Below, piece by piece: positions 1-10,325 of a DNA stretch of 64,000 bases. Made by a program: the position numbers and the translations under genes. Under the pieces are notes generated by a model. It searched no databases. It saw only the letters and a list, made by a program, of their open reading frames with translations, and was not told the origin of the DNA. Location: positions 4,180,098-4,244,097 of the forward strand of contig JAQFVV010000017.1 of NCBI GenBank assembly GCA_028023455.1, given 5' to 3'. This DNA comes from Epiperipatus broadwayi. Lineage: Eukaryota; Onychophora; Udeonychophora; Euonychophora; Peripatidae. The stretch's first letter is position 1; each line of letters begins with the position of its first letter.

Positions 1-365
1 TATAAATAATATATATATGTGTGTGTGTATGTATATTAAAAATAGCATGTATAGTTGCTTACATATCATTTTTAATAAATCACCAAATTCCTTCCCAAAC
101 TTAAAAATATTTGATTTAAAAATTTTTCCCAACAAAAATCTTTTGCACCTTTCATTTTTGGTCTTATTGATAATGTTGATGCAACCAATTGCTCTCAAAA
201 TTAGATTTGTCAGATTGTTTAAAAATTTGAAGCTATGTAAAAACTTTTACTCATTCCACATTGTTTTAGATTCCTTTAGATCAGAAACATTTGTTTAAAG
301 AAGTCTAATGACCAGTACAGCAGACAGAATAAAACACATATCAAATAGTAAGGAATCTATTTTTT
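1..365. other. AT-rich sequence, no gene seen
   Basis: It opens with short TA/TG runs and then low-complexity AT-rich DNA. An open frame of 93 codons on the plus strand (17-298) has no recognisable domain and a composition expected by chance at this AT content. Confidence 0.6.
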
Positions 366-1494
366 ATGATATATAACCAATCATTGTACCATCTATTAAA
401 ATCTGCAGAAATTTTCTAAACAAATAACCAATCATTGTACCATCTATTAAATTCTGCAGAAATTTTCTAAACAAATAACCAATCATTGTACCATCTATTA
501 AAATCTGCAGAAATTTTCTAAACAAATAACCAATCATTGTACCATCTATTAAAATCTGCAGAAATTTTCTAAACAAATAACCAATCATTGGACCATCTAT
601 TAAATTCTGCAGAAATTTTTTAAACAAATAACCAATCATTGGACCATCTATTAAAATCTGCAGAAAATTTCTAAACAAATAACCAATCATTGTACCATCT
701 ATTAGATTCTGCAGAAATTTTCTAAACAAATAACCAATCATTGTACCATCTATTAAATTCTGCAAAAATTTTCTAAACAAATAACCAATCATTGGACCAT
801 CTATTAAATTCTGCAGAAATTTTCTAAACAAATAACCAATCATTGTACCATCTATTAAAATCTGCAGAAATTTTCTAAACAAATAACCAATCATTGGACC
901 ATCTATTAAATTCTGCAGAAATTTTTTAAACAAATAACCAATCATTGGACCATCTATTAAAATCTGCAGAAAATTTCTAAACAAATAACCAATCATTGTA
1001 CCATCTATTAAATTCTGCAGAAATTTTCTAAACAAATAACCAATCATTGGACCATCTATTAAATTCTGCAGAAATTTTCTAAACAAATAACCAATCATTG
1101 TACCATCTATTAAATTCTGCAGAAATTTTCTAAACAAATAACCAATCATTGGACCATCTATTAAATTCTGCAGAAATTTTCTAAACAAATAACCAATCAT
1201 TGGACCATCTATTAAAATCTGCAGAAATTTTCTAAACAAATAACCAATCATTGTACCATCTATTAAAATCTGCAGAAATTTTTTAAACAAATAACCAATC
1301 ATTGGACCATCTATTAAATTCTGCAGAAATTTTCTAAACAAATAACCAATCATTGTACCATCTATTAAAATCTGCAGATATTTTCTAAACAAATGACCAA
1401 TCATTGTACCATCTATTAAAATCTGCAGAAATTTTCTAAACAAATAACCAATCATTGTACCATCTATTAAAATCTGCAGAAATTTTCTAAACAA
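366..1494. repeat. 51-bp minisatellite, about 22 copies
   Basis: A 51-bp unit containing ACCAATCATTG, CTATTAAA and CTGCAGAAATTTTC is repeated about 22 times. Because 51 is a multiple of 3 and the unit lacks stops in one minus-strand frame, the array reads as a 376-residue open frame of 17-residue repeats (F-R-K-F-L-Q-I/N-L-I-D-G-T/P-M-I-G-Y-L). Two two-state positions (I/N and T/P) plus rarer variants mark individual units. The variant string around 603-710 recurs at 908-1010, exactly 306 bp (six units) later, so a six-unit block was duplicated. A real protein is possible but unsupported: no signal peptide, splice context or non-repeat domain is visible. Confidence 0.95.
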
Positions 1495-1932
1495 AATGAA
1501 TAGAGATCTAATTCCTTAAAAAAATATTGACATTTTTTTCAGATTTGTGAAAAATTGTGTTAAAATTTAAAACAACAATCACAAGTAAATCAAGTTTTTT
1601 CTCACATAAAATAGTCTTAAATAAAAATACCTATTATGCTTCTCTTCATAGAAAAAAAGAATTGTGAATAATTGTCCATTTACAACAACAAAGTGATGTC
1701 AAGATCACTTTACTAATTAGGCTAAATCAATCAAGAATTAAGCTAAAGTTTTATATGTCTTGCCAAATCTCTCATTTTGCTATGAAAACATTTCAGACAT
1801 CTTGAAATAGTTCCTAATATATTTATTTATGAATTAATTCTCTTTATTTCCTCCTAAATAATTCAAGTACTATACAAGATATTATTAACAAACAAAACTA
1901 TTAAAGAGAAATCTCTTATCTCTTAATATATA
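1495..1932. other. AT-rich spacer, nothing recognised
   Basis: Unique-looking AT-rich DNA between the minisatellite and the TTAA element. No open frame, repeat or RNA motif was found. Confidence 0.5.
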
Positions 1933-2686
1933 TTAACCCTTTTCCCGCGCTCGACGAGACTCCTCGTCGACATCTAAAATCACTCTAACTCAGTTCGTTT
2001 TCATACGATAAAATTCGTTAAATACGTATTGAATTCGTTTTTAAAAGTTCTGTACGATGGTGACATCTTCCGATTTATTTTAGAAGTAAAAAATAAAAAA
2101 AAACGCATTTAAACCTAAACAAAGAAGGAACATTATTTGTGATTGGTTCTTAGCATGCTCTCAGCCGAAAAAGACATTCTGATTGGCTGGAAAGAACAAA
2201 GAAACTGCCTGATCAAAGAAAATAAAGAAAAACGCTGAGATTTTCATTTCGAATACGATTTAAATTATTATTAAATAATATTTATGGAAATTAAACATAA
2301 TTTTCAGAGAGAATAATAAAAAAACAAAATTATTTTCGAAAAATATTGAAGATTTAAGTAAATATATTGAAGATGTAGTAAAAAGAAATATTTACTTTTC
2401 TATAACGTAAAAGTCGACCTTTTTGTTTACATTATAACTTTTATGTTGCCGATATAGAATATCTTAGAATAAATAAATAGCAATTTATTTTTGAAAGAAC
2501 TTTCGTTTTCTTCATGACCTGAAAAATTAATTATATACTTTTTATAAACGTATCTGAGTTGAATTTAATATTATAGGCGAATATGTTTTAACAATAGGCT
2601 TTGTCTTCAGTTTGTGAGTTGGCCAATTAAAAGATTTGATTTTTACCTCATACAACCAATGATTTAATTAGCGGTTTAAGGGTTAA
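1933..2686 (-). mobile_element. piggyBac-like MITE, copy 1, with TTAA duplication
   Basis: The element body (1937-2682, 746 bp) is bracketed by TTAA at 1933-1936 and 2683-2686, the target duplication of the piggyBac superfamily. Its ends begin CCCTTTTCCCGC and, on the other strand, CCCTTAAACCGC, an imperfect terminal inverted repeat. A subterminal perfect 8-bp palindrome (TCGACGAG, four bases, CTCGTCGA) lies at about 1951-1970. No transposase frame is present, so it is non-autonomous. A second copy in opposite orientation is at 10432-11201. Strand is set so that this copy is opposite to that one. Confidence 0.85.
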
Positions 2687-2858
2687 TAAGAGTTTCTTTT
2701 ATAAGATATTTTTGCTAAGAAACAATTAATTTAAACTTCTTTTAAAGATATTCCAACTCTGGCTTCACATGATCATAAAATATTTTGGCTAATTTGTAAC
2801 TATTTTATACTCCTGCTTGCAATGTGTGTGTAATATAACAATAAATTAAAGACTATCA

Positions 2859-2861
<3 letters not shown>

Positions 2862-2905
<44 letters not shown>
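2862..2905. repeat. (TA)n microsatellite
   Basis: Pure TA repeat directly abutting the left end of the inverted PLE pair. Confidence 0.97.
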
Positions 2906-2906
<1 letters not shown>

Positions 2907-3113
2907 GTAACTCTATAAATATTTGAAAATACAGTAATTAAAAGTCAATAAAAATTATATGTATAACTATAACTTAGAAGCGCTGTCACTATGTTGTAGC
3001 TTTGTCAACTATCACATTTAAAATGTCAACTTTCCCATAATTCTGTTATCTTAACGTTTGCTGCTTGCCGATTAATTAAATTTTGCTTGTATTTATATAT
3101 TAACATCGCCTCT

Positions 3114-3746
3114 TTAATTTTTTTTTTTATTGTTATTTCTTTCAGTTTCCAATATTTTTACATTGTTATAATCAAAATCAAAACCATATATACATGATTT
3201 ATTATGGTCATAAAAAACAGAAGCTGATAAATTCTCACTATTTTTAAAATTTTGTTTCATATTTTGAACCTTTTTAAACAATAATATGTGCTCTTTTGTT
3301 CTTTTTTCCAATGTGCACCTCGATTCACCTATATATCTACTACCACACCTACATGTCCATTTGTAAATGATACAATTTTTATTTGTCAATAAAGTTTTAT
3401 CTTTTGAATTTTTTATTAATTTATTCAATGTAGGTGGTGCATAAAATGCTATATCACATATTCCTTTATAAATTTTCTTAATGAAACTTGCCTGTTGATT
3501 CGATATATATGGTATTGATATCCACAACTTTTTATCAGAAAAATTAACATTATTATTAATATTTTTATATTTAGAAGTAAAATTTTTAACAGTATAATAT
3601 ACACAATCATAATTGTATCCAACGTTTAACAACTCATTACAATAAACTTCAATATTTTTAGTTTTATCTGATGCATATTTACAAAGGTTATCATTTCTAA
3701 ATAAAAAGGACTTCAAACCTGCCATTTTATGTGACACCAATAGCAA
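3114..3746 (-). pseudogene. Penelope-like element C-terminal region with GIY-YIG endonuclease, left arm
   Basis: The 210-residue frame is the C-terminal part of a PLE polyprotein; the reverse transcriptase is missing upstream. Around residues 75-100 is the PLE linker typified by WISIPYI, followed by a KD-containing stretch. The GIY-YIG domain follows: IIYKWTC carries the (G)IY half, RYIGES the YIG half, and EKRTKEH the conserved arginine. In PLEs this nuclease nicks target DNA to prime reverse transcription. The frame is open to its stop, but the copy is 5'-truncated and cannot be autonomous. It differs from the right-arm copy at about five residues, including R versus G just before YIG. Confidence 0.88.
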
Positions 3747-3794
3747 AAAGAGGATATTTCCATATGAATCAAAAGAACCAATGTCACATAAAAT

Positions 3795-4469
3795 GTGACA
3801 CCAATAGCAAAAAGAGGATATATTCCATATGAATCAAAAGAACCAATGTCACATAAAATGGCAGGTTTGAAGTCCTTTTTATTTAGAAATGATAACCTTT
3901 GTAAATATACATCAGATAAAACTAAAAATATTGAAGTTTATTGTAATGAGTTGTTAAACATTGGATACAATTATGATTGTGTATACTATACTGTTAAAAA
4001 TTTTACTTCTAAATATAAAAATATTAATAATAATGTTAATTTTTCTGACAAAAAGTTGTGGATATCAATACCATATATATCGAATCAACAAGCAAGTTTC
4101 ATTAAGAAAATTTATAAAGGAATATGTGATATAGCATTTTATGCACCACCTACATTGAATAAATTAATAAAAAATTCAAAAGATAAAACTTTATTGACAA
4201 ATAAAAATTGTATCATTTACAAATGGACATGTAGGTGTGGTAGTGGATATATAGGTGAATCGAGGTGCACATTGGAAAAAAGAACAAAAGAGCACATATT
4301 ATTGTTTAAAAGGGTTCAAAATATGAAACAAAATTTTAAAAATAGTGAGAATTTATCAGCTTCTGTTTTTTATGACCATAATAAATCATGTATATATGGT
4401 TTTGATTTTGATTATAACAATGTAAAAATATTGGAAACTGAAAGAAATAACAATAAAAGAAAAAATTAA
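3795..4469 (+). pseudogene. Penelope-like element C-terminal region with GIY-YIG endonuclease, right arm
   Basis: Inverted twin of the 3114-3746 frame. It reads 224 residues because the central duplicated segment (3795-3855) happens to be open and supplies an upstream ATG; homology with the left arm starts at SHKMAGLKS. It has the same linker (WISIPYI) and GIY-YIG motifs (IIYKWTC, GYIGES, EKRTKEH). The long C-terminal basic/asparagine tail is encoded just before the 3' untranslated part. No RT motif is present, so it is a truncated, non-autonomous copy. The first ~18 residues are probably not element protein. Confidence 0.87.
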
Positions 4470-4879
4470 AGAAGCAATGTTAATATATAAATACAAGCAA
4501 AATTTAATTAATCGGCAAGCAGCAAACGTTAAGATAACAGAATTATGGGAAAGTTGACATTGAATTATGGGAAAGTTGACATTTTAAATGTGATAGTTGA
4601 CAAAGCTACAATGTAGTGAAAGTGCTTCTAAGTTATAGTTATACATATAATTTTTATTGACTTTTAATTACTGTATTTTCAAATATTTATAGAGTTACGT
4701 ATATTATTTTGAAGAAATACAGACATCGATTTGTAATATTATATATATATGAAAAACAAAAAACAAGTTAAAAACTTGTTAATGCTTGTATTTATGTCAA
4801 CAGATGGCATTCTACCAAAAACACCATCAAGCGTATGTTTAAATAAACGTCAGAGCATGCATTCACTATCTCTAACTTT

Positions 4880-4939
4880 AATTCCACTTTCAGATCATGA
4901 TTTCAAGCTATTTGCTATCATCAGTGAAAGATAGGAATT
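4880..4939 (-). ncRNA. Hammerhead ribozyme, type I (group B)
   Basis: On the minus strand: stem I arm AATTCC..CTTTCA, CTGATGA (4924-4918), stem II TAGC/GCTT around AAATA, GAAA (4904-4901), palindromic stem III TCATGA, and cleavage dinucleotide TC ending at 4893. Then comes the stem I partner TGAAAG..GGAATT. Stem I is two perfect 6-bp helices around a small internal loop, the arrangement used for loop-loop contacts in natural type I hammerheads. Stem III is too short to fold alone, so cleavage would likely need a dimer through the 6-bp palindrome. The 10.1/11.1 pair is U-U, a possible weakness. Confidence 0.8.
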
Positions 4940-5156
4940 TTAGAAACTAGATCTAAACATAAATTCTGAGTGTTTATGATATATATTGCAGAGGCTTCTA
5001 CTATGTGGTGATGCTGAACTGAGATCAGACCCATGTAGCTATCTGGCTTGCTATGCTGAGTTTGAAGACATTACGTGTCTAAAAGATTCACGCTTGCAAG
5101 CTGAATAGAAACTGTTTCATAAACGCTCAGAGTTTGTGTTTAGATCTAGTTTCTAA

Positions 5157-5216
5157 AATTCCTGTCTTTCACTGATGATAGCAAATAGCTTGAAATCATG
5201 ATTTGAAAGTGGAATT
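5157..5216 (+). ncRNA. Hammerhead ribozyme, type I (group B), mirror copy
   Basis: Inverted partner of the ribozyme at 4880-4939. CTGATGA is at 5172-5178, GAAA at 5192-5195, stem III palindrome TCATGA, and cleavage dinucleotide TT (5202-5203) instead of TC. TT still satisfies NUH but is usually a slower site. The stem I arms AATTCC..CTTTCA and TGAAAG..GGAATT are conserved. Confidence 0.75.
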
Positions 5217-5309
5217 AAAGTTAAAGATAGTAAATGCATGCTCTGACGTTTATGTAAACATACGATTGATGGTGTTTTTGGTAGAACGCCATCTGTTGAC
5301 ATATATATA

Positions 5310-5790
5310 TATTCAATAAAGATTCCACCCTTACTATTAAAAGTAGGTTGCCTTGACAACAGTTTGGAATTGTTGATTGGTATTGATATTGGGATAATCT
5401 AAGTGTTGACTGGTATTTAATGTTTACTTACAAACTCATTTAGCCTTGAATATTATTACACTTATTATTTAAGTAATACTTTGGGTGCAATTTTAAATTT
5501 ATTATTGTAGTTTGTAATGTTATAATTGACTATTTATTAGTTTGCATTCAGAACAGTTATATTTACCTGTTTAAGAAGGTTTGTTTAAACTTCTTTGTAT
5601 CAATAATTTCAATTTCTATGGTCAAGTTGCAATCTTTGATGTCTATATAAGTAAATTAGACCATTAATAAAGGTGGACTCCATTTTTATTGTTAAAAAGA
5701 GGTTACCTTGACAACAGTTTGAAATTGTTGACTGTTATTAATATTGAGATTGTCTATGTGTTGACTGTTTTTTAATGATTAAAAAAGCAT
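5310..5790 (+). repeat. Dispersed repeat F, two direct copies
   Basis: A unit with TTGACAACAGTTTG, GAAATTGTTGA and TTGAGATTGTCTA-type blocks occurs at about 5310-5430 and again at about 5640-5785. Further copies are at 8805-8910 (plus) and 27845-28015 (minus). Ends and class are not clear; no coding capacity. Confidence 0.7.
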
Positions 5791-6171
5791 TAAATGTGCA
5801 CCTAGTAAAAAGAAAATAGACCAATTTTCATAAACTGTCAAATATGAATGCATACTTTCACTTTTTGTAATCAGAAAACCTAAGAACAAAATAGTCATCA
5901 CTTATTTTCTTAACTCAAATTTTATAAAGTTTGATTTTCTGACAAATAATGGAATAAAAATGAATTTCAAACTTAAGCCAGATGTAAACACAGCATTATT
6001 AATTTGAACTTATAACCAAATACACAAAAAAGACAGAATCTCATTTTATACAATCTTTATAAATAATTAATACAAAGCAAACAATTGTAAATACGTAATA
6101 AAAATAGCATTAAATATATATGTAATAGTTAGAAAGCAGACCATCTTCCATAAGCAATCATAAATAAACAA
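5791..6171. other. AT-rich spacer
   Basis: No gene, ribozyme or recognised repeat is visible. Confidence 0.5.
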
Positions 6172-6410
6172 AGCAAAACTCACCATACAGTAGTGCCACC
6201 CTGTGCCAACCAGAATAATCAATGAATGCCAGAAGGTCTGTGCATAAAATTCCTATCTAATGCCTACTCATCCAATATTCCCAGACTAGTTTCTGGCTTG
6301 TATAAAGAGTTTTGCTTTGTTTATAAACAATTATATGCGAGTATAAGAGATAGTGATCATGTGATGCTTAATGGTTTAACACCAATCATAAATACATATA
6401 CCCTCTTTCT
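6172..6410. mobile_element. Group A ribozyme element, internally deleted inverted copy
   Basis: The left part matches the group A minus-strand consensus: AACTCACCATACAGTAGTGCC, GTGCATAAAATTCC, ACTCATCCAATATTCCCAG, ACTAGTTTCTGGCTTG. It then jumps to the inverted other end (GAGTTTTGCTTTG, GATCATGTGATG, GGTTTAACACCAATC). The jump removes the CTGATGA half of the hammerhead, so only the cleavage-site half remains. A 63-codon open frame here (6226-6417) is incidental. Confidence 0.75.
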
Positions 6411-6746
6411 TTATTAAAAATCTTAAGAGTGAAATAGTCACTTCTTATTCTCTTCATTTTCTGTATTTGATTATAAGTTTAAATTAATAACACAGCATTA
6501 ATATCTGGCTTAAAATGTAAAATTTACTTTTATTCTCAGGTTTTTCAGAAATCAAACCTTAAAATAAAACCTAAGATTTTGAGGAAAAGTGATGATTATT
6601 TATTTTTCAGCCTTATGGCAAAGAAAGTAGGTGATTCTATTTATATTTGATAATTATGGAAGTTAATAAACATCACATGATCACCATTTCTTATGTTTGC
6701 TTATAACTGTTATTAAAACAGGCAAAACTCATTAACACTGTTAAAT

Positions 6747-7185
6747 GGTGATTTTAAACTGCAAGAATACTCTTGCCTTAGCCACAAGATAGACATACTG
6801 AGAAAATAAGAATGACCATCTTATTTTTAAATTCTGTTGCACATAGTGTCTAGAAGTAAGAGTGTGAATATATAAATCGTTCACTTTAAATCTACTTTTT
6901 TTAATAATCTTATTTGGCACTTATGAAATATAATTTACTTTATACCAATATTAGAAAATGTTAAATTATGTAATAATCAATAAATAATATTTCATAAGTG
7001 CTAATAACATTATTAAAAGCGAAATGAATTTAAAGTGCATAATTTATATATTCATGTTCGCACTTCTAGACAATTAAGATTGGCTCCTATAACTGCATTT
7101 TTTGAAAGTAAGATGATCATTCTTATTTTTTCAAAGTCTCTATCTTATGGCAGGGGTGAGAATCTCTTTGCAATTTAAAATCACT
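6747..7185. mobile_element. Foldback element (long inverted repeat, ~440 bp)
   Basis: Arms of about 210 bp face each other, about 6747-6960 and 6985-7185. Matching blocks are GATTTTAAACTGCAAG with its complement near 7170, the TCTAGAAG blocks, CACTTTAAAT with ATTTAAAGTG, and GCACTTATGAAATAT with ATATTTCATAAGTGC. No open frame and no hammerhead boxes were found. Confidence 0.75.
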
Positions 7186-7390
7186 GAGGAGGTTGATTAT
7201 TTTTTATATAATTACAATCAAAACATTGTGCTAGTAAAATTTATTGATTACTTTATAATGTATAAGTAAATAAATAAATAATGGTTTATGGCATGACTAG
7301 CAACTCTGGTAGTATTTGTACATCTTATGGTATATTAAAAATTATAGAATTAATTTCAGTGTTTTGTTTTATTATATATTATTGTATATG

Positions 7391-7447
<57 letters not shown>

Positions 7448-7472
7448 ATATGTATATATATATATATATATA
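7391..7472. repeat. (TA)n microsatellite
   Basis: Long TA run interrupted by CACATATG. It underlies a meaningless IYIYIY open frame. Confidence 0.97.
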
Positions 7473-7879
7473 TTTTGTGATAACCATAAATTAGATCACA
7501 TCTAAAGAATTTAATTTGAATAAACATAAAAATAAGTGGGAATTTAGAGTAGTAAGTTAAGATTGAGTAAAAATTTCATGATTATTTCAATTCTGCCAAA
7601 ATGATTAAATAAAAAATAATCTAAAACAAATATTTTATTATATCATATAAAAGTATAAGCTCCTAATAAATTAATAAAAAACATCAATACTGAATCATTT
7701 CTACTTTCTGCTTATTTAGTATTAAAACGATCTTGACTTTGGTAAAAAAAGAGGTATATAAAAATGACTTTTGGAATTGTTTAAAATTAGAAGTTAAAAT
7801 TATATATATATATATATAATAGTAAGAAAATCAAGTCATATCTCACGTGACTTAACTTAATAAGCTTGTACTACAAATC
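7473..7879. other. AT-rich spacer
   Basis: Contains only a short (TA)n run near 7802-7820; nothing else recognised. Confidence 0.5.
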
Positions 7880-8380
7880 TAATACAATGAGCATGCTAAT
7901 AGCTCTAAACAAGGTTTTCCAATAAATGTCACATGAGAAAGCATTTAAAATTTATAACTAGAATTATCCCTATACTCAAACCATTTTCAAGCTGATGAGG
8001 CACTAGAATATTCAGACACTAGACATAAAATACCAACTTGAGCATGGCATTTATCTAATCTGAAATTTTCAGACATCTATATGTCTTCAATTCCAGCTAT
8101 CTAACTTGAATAGCCATATAGAGCTGAACTAAATTGTTCAGTCCCATATGGCTATTTAAGTTAGAGAGCTGGATTTGAAGACATATAGATGTCTGAAAAT
8201 TTTAGACTTTCTACTTAATAGATAAATATTAGATAAATGTCATGCTTGAGTTGGTATTTTAGATCTAGTGTCTGAATATCCTAGTGTCTCACTGAGGAGA
8301 GCCATCAGCTTAAAACCGGTAGGGAATAGGTGTAATTCTAGATATAGATTTTAAATGCTTTCTCTTCCAGCATTTATCGG
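7880..8380. mobile_element. Group B ribozyme element, inverted dimer, decayed
   Basis: Inverted arms meet near 8140 (GAACTAAATTGTTC). Both carry group B blocks such as GAAGACATATAGATGTCTG and GGCTATTTAAGTTAGA. The right-arm hammerhead (about 8285-8330, plus) is decayed: CTGAGGA for CTGATGA and AAAA for GAAA, though stem II (GAGC/GCTT) and a CCGG stem III palindrome survive. The left arm has lost the catalytic box. Confidence 0.7.
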
Positions 8381-8392
8381 AAAAGCTTGTTT

Positions 8393-8413
8393 AGAGAGAG
8401 AGAGAGAGAGAGA
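8393..8413. repeat. (AG)n microsatellite
   Basis: Short GA/AG run at the junction between the group B element and the RTE fragment. Confidence 0.9.
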
Positions 8414-8429
8414 ACTTTTAACAAAAGAG

Positions 8430-8800
8430 TAATGCAAATTACTCAAATGAAGTGTGGTGAAATGTATATTATGAGTAACAAAAAAAATCAAAAATTAAAT
8501 ACATGGGTGAGAGATCAAATAAGCATTACTGACATCACTAAAAGAATTAAAAGACTGGGGTTAAGTTGAGCTGAACATATTTCTAGAAGAGATGATAATA
8601 GATGGGCAGTTAAAATCTTAAACTGGATTCAAAGAGATTGTAAAGGATCTAGAAAGAGACCATATGTAAGATGGATGAAATAAGGGAGTGTGCTGATGTG
8701 CTGTGGAGAAAAGAGGCTAAGGGTCAGAGAAAATGAATTGAATTTGGACAGGCTTTTATTTTGCAGTGTATTGATAATGACTAAAAATGATGATGAGGTG
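8430..8800 (+). pseudogene. RTE-type non-LTR retrotransposon, C-terminal fragment
   Basis: Six-frame reading gives the conserved C-terminal tail of RTE-clade reverse transcriptase proteins: RDQISITDITKRIKRLG, then (after an in-frame stop at about 8567) the [KR]..W.GH-like segment ISRRDDNRWAVKILNW, and RKRPYVRWMK. It ends in ATGATGATGA near 8790, the trinucleotide-type 3' tail common in RTE elements. Stops and frame changes show it is dead. Related pieces are at 17.3-18.0, 24.55-24.94 and 26.1 kb. Confidence 0.8.
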
Positions 8801-8804
8801 ATAT

Positions 8805-8909
8805 ATAAATTTCACCTTTATTGTTAAAAGATTGTTTCCTTAACAACAGTTTGAGATTGTTGGTTGTTAGTACATTGAGATTGTCTAAGAGTTGACTGTT
8901 TTCTAATGG

Positions 8910-8910
<1 letters not shown>
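8805..8910 (+). repeat. Dispersed repeat F, third copy
   Basis: Matches the 5310-5790 units (AACAGTTTGAGATTGTTGG, GAGTTGACTGTTTTCTAATG) immediately before a long TA array. Confidence 0.7.

Positions 8911-8994
<84 letters not shown>
8911..8994. repeat. (TA)n microsatellite
   Basis: About 84 bp of TA with one TTT interruption. Confidence 0.97.
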
Positions 8995-9000
<6 letters not shown>

Positions 9001-9289
9001 AAATTTTGTAATATGCATTTGCAAAAGCTGCAAGATAGGCAGTTGATTTTATTACTGTGGATAAAAGGTGAGTTTTCAAAAATATACAAGTATAATAATA
9101 TGTGAAGAAAACTGCAGTTGATCAGAAAATGTAATACCTAATATTTATCTTTGAAGATGAATAATTGACCAAAACATGATAAAAGATAGATGAATCTATT
9201 GTAAAAAATAATTTGTTATGGTTGATCTTATAATGAAAAAATATTAAAAATATTTACAAAGATAGTTTTTATTTGTGTAAAAATTTAAC

Positions 9290-9510
9290 ACAATAGTTTT
9301 CTCACTAGAGGGAGTTTACCAATAGCTCTAATCAAGCTTTATTTTATAAGTGCTGAAAGAGAAAGAATTCAAAATCTCTATCGGAAAGTCCCTATCTCCA
9401 GACCAATAGGTTTCGAGCTTATGGCTGACCTCAGTGGAGTTCTGGGACTCTAGAAACTATTGGTAAGCTAAAGATAAGTGCCCTCTAGTGAACATTTAAA
9501 TACAAGCTTA
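9290..9510. mobile_element. Group B ribozyme element, partial
   Basis: Shares the CACTAGAGGGAG, TTTACCAATAGCTC and GAATTCAAAATCTCTATC blocks with the foldback at 15.5 kb. It contains one degenerate hammerhead. Confidence 0.7.
9387..9449 (-). ncRNA. Degenerate hammerhead ribozyme (group B)
   Basis: On the minus strand stem I is very well kept: AGTCCC plus CTCCA pair with TGGAG plus GGGACT around an internal loop. Stem II AGC/GCT, GAAA (9414-9411), a CC..GG stem III and the TC cleavage site ending at 9401 are also present. The catalytic box reads CTGAGGT instead of CTGATGA, so activity is probably lost. Confidence 0.65.
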
Positions 9511-10325
9511 AAAGCAAATTACAAAATTTATGACTTGTTTTACAATCGTTTTCTTATTGAAAAATATTTAATTGCAAAATATTAATTTTAAAATGGAATT
9601 AACAATTTATTGTTTGTAAAAACAAGACGTAATAAGAGTTTAGAAACTAAATAAAACAAAGAGAATGTTTTTGAAAACACCCTGTATTTAGTATACATAT
9701 TAACTATTGAGTTCCTGAAAAATGTTTTTGGTAAACAAGAAAGACAAAACTTTAAGAAACTATATAAGGCAGCATAAAAAATGGTTAAATGCAAGGTAGC
9801 TCCTCAGATCAGATCAGGATAAAATTCAGGTATTAGTCATGTATTATAGATTCCAATCTTCATATTGAAGTCAGAAATTAGACAACATTTGTGGATATTC
9901 ATTATGATAAATTTCAACTACCAAAAAAACCAAGAAATCTAGTTAATAGTAGGGAAAAGTATTTATCAGTATATTTTCAATACATTAATGAGAAGCCAAA
10001 TTTATGATTATAGTTGCCCCATTATGATTGGCCAGATAGTTCTAGATACTGATTTTGAGCCAAATAGGATCTAGGATAAAAAAATTCCTGTCTAAAAACT
10101 ATCATAGAAATATAATCTGTTACCTATAATGCATAAATATGTTTATTTTATCCAGATATGATTACATCTTATGAAAAAATCTTCAAATCAAGCTGCAAGT
10201 CAACAAACGATAGAGATAATATTATGGAAAATATCTACAATGAACTTTTAAAATCAAAGAAAAGAAGCAGACTAATAAAGGAACTGCCAAATCACATCTA
10301 TTTTAAATTGTACATAATGCATCTG
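9511..10325. other. AT-rich spacer
   Basis: Open frames of 68 (minus, 9588-9794) and 67 codons (plus, 10158-10361) show no domain. No repeat was recognised. Confidence 0.45.

Larger units (their letters stand above)
2906..4705. mobile_element. Head-to-head pair of 5'-truncated Penelope-like elements
   Basis: The left arm (about 2906-3775, minus) and right arm (about 3800-4705, plus) are near-identical inverted copies of the same PLE 3' half: the C-terminal coding region plus the 3' untranslated part, ending outward at a shared GTAACTCTATAAAT-type end. The truncated 5' ends meet in the centre, where a segment of about 63 bp (GTGACACCAATAGC to CATAAAAT) is present twice in direct orientation at about 3730-3860. 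The right arm carries an extra 22-bp duplication near 4548-4580. PLEs are known for 5'-truncated tandem or inverted insertions. The close match between arms points to recent formation or gene conversion. Confidence 0.85.
4785..5300. mobile_element. Group B ribozyme element, inverted dimer
   Basis: Two inverted arms carry the same sequence: the text around 4795-4960 (minus) reappears at about 5135-5295 (plus). Each arm holds a hammerhead with intact boxes. The spacer (about 4975-5130) has the group B signature: a segment ending CCATGTAGCTATC, then GAAGACATTACGTGTCT. Short open frames inside (4749-4934 and the mirror frame 5153-5359) are by-products of the palindrome. Related copies: 7.9-8.4, 9.3-9.5, 15.5-15.8, 28.1-28.6, 48.7-49.5 and 55.7-55.95 kb. 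Confidence 0.75.

Noticed and set aside
364-1494. A 376-residue repeat protein on the minus strand
   Set aside because: It is exactly the 51-bp minisatellite read in a stop-free frame; no non-repeat domain, signal or exon context supports a gene.
7281-7505. IYIYIY open frames at 7.4, 15.3, 15.9 and 62.4 kb
   Set aside because: They are translations of (TA)n arrays.
7985-8005. Plus-strand CTGATGAG in the left arm of the 8-kb element
   Set aside because: No GAAA or stem partner follows on that strand. It arises from a deletion that fused stem II and flanking bases of the minus-strand copy.
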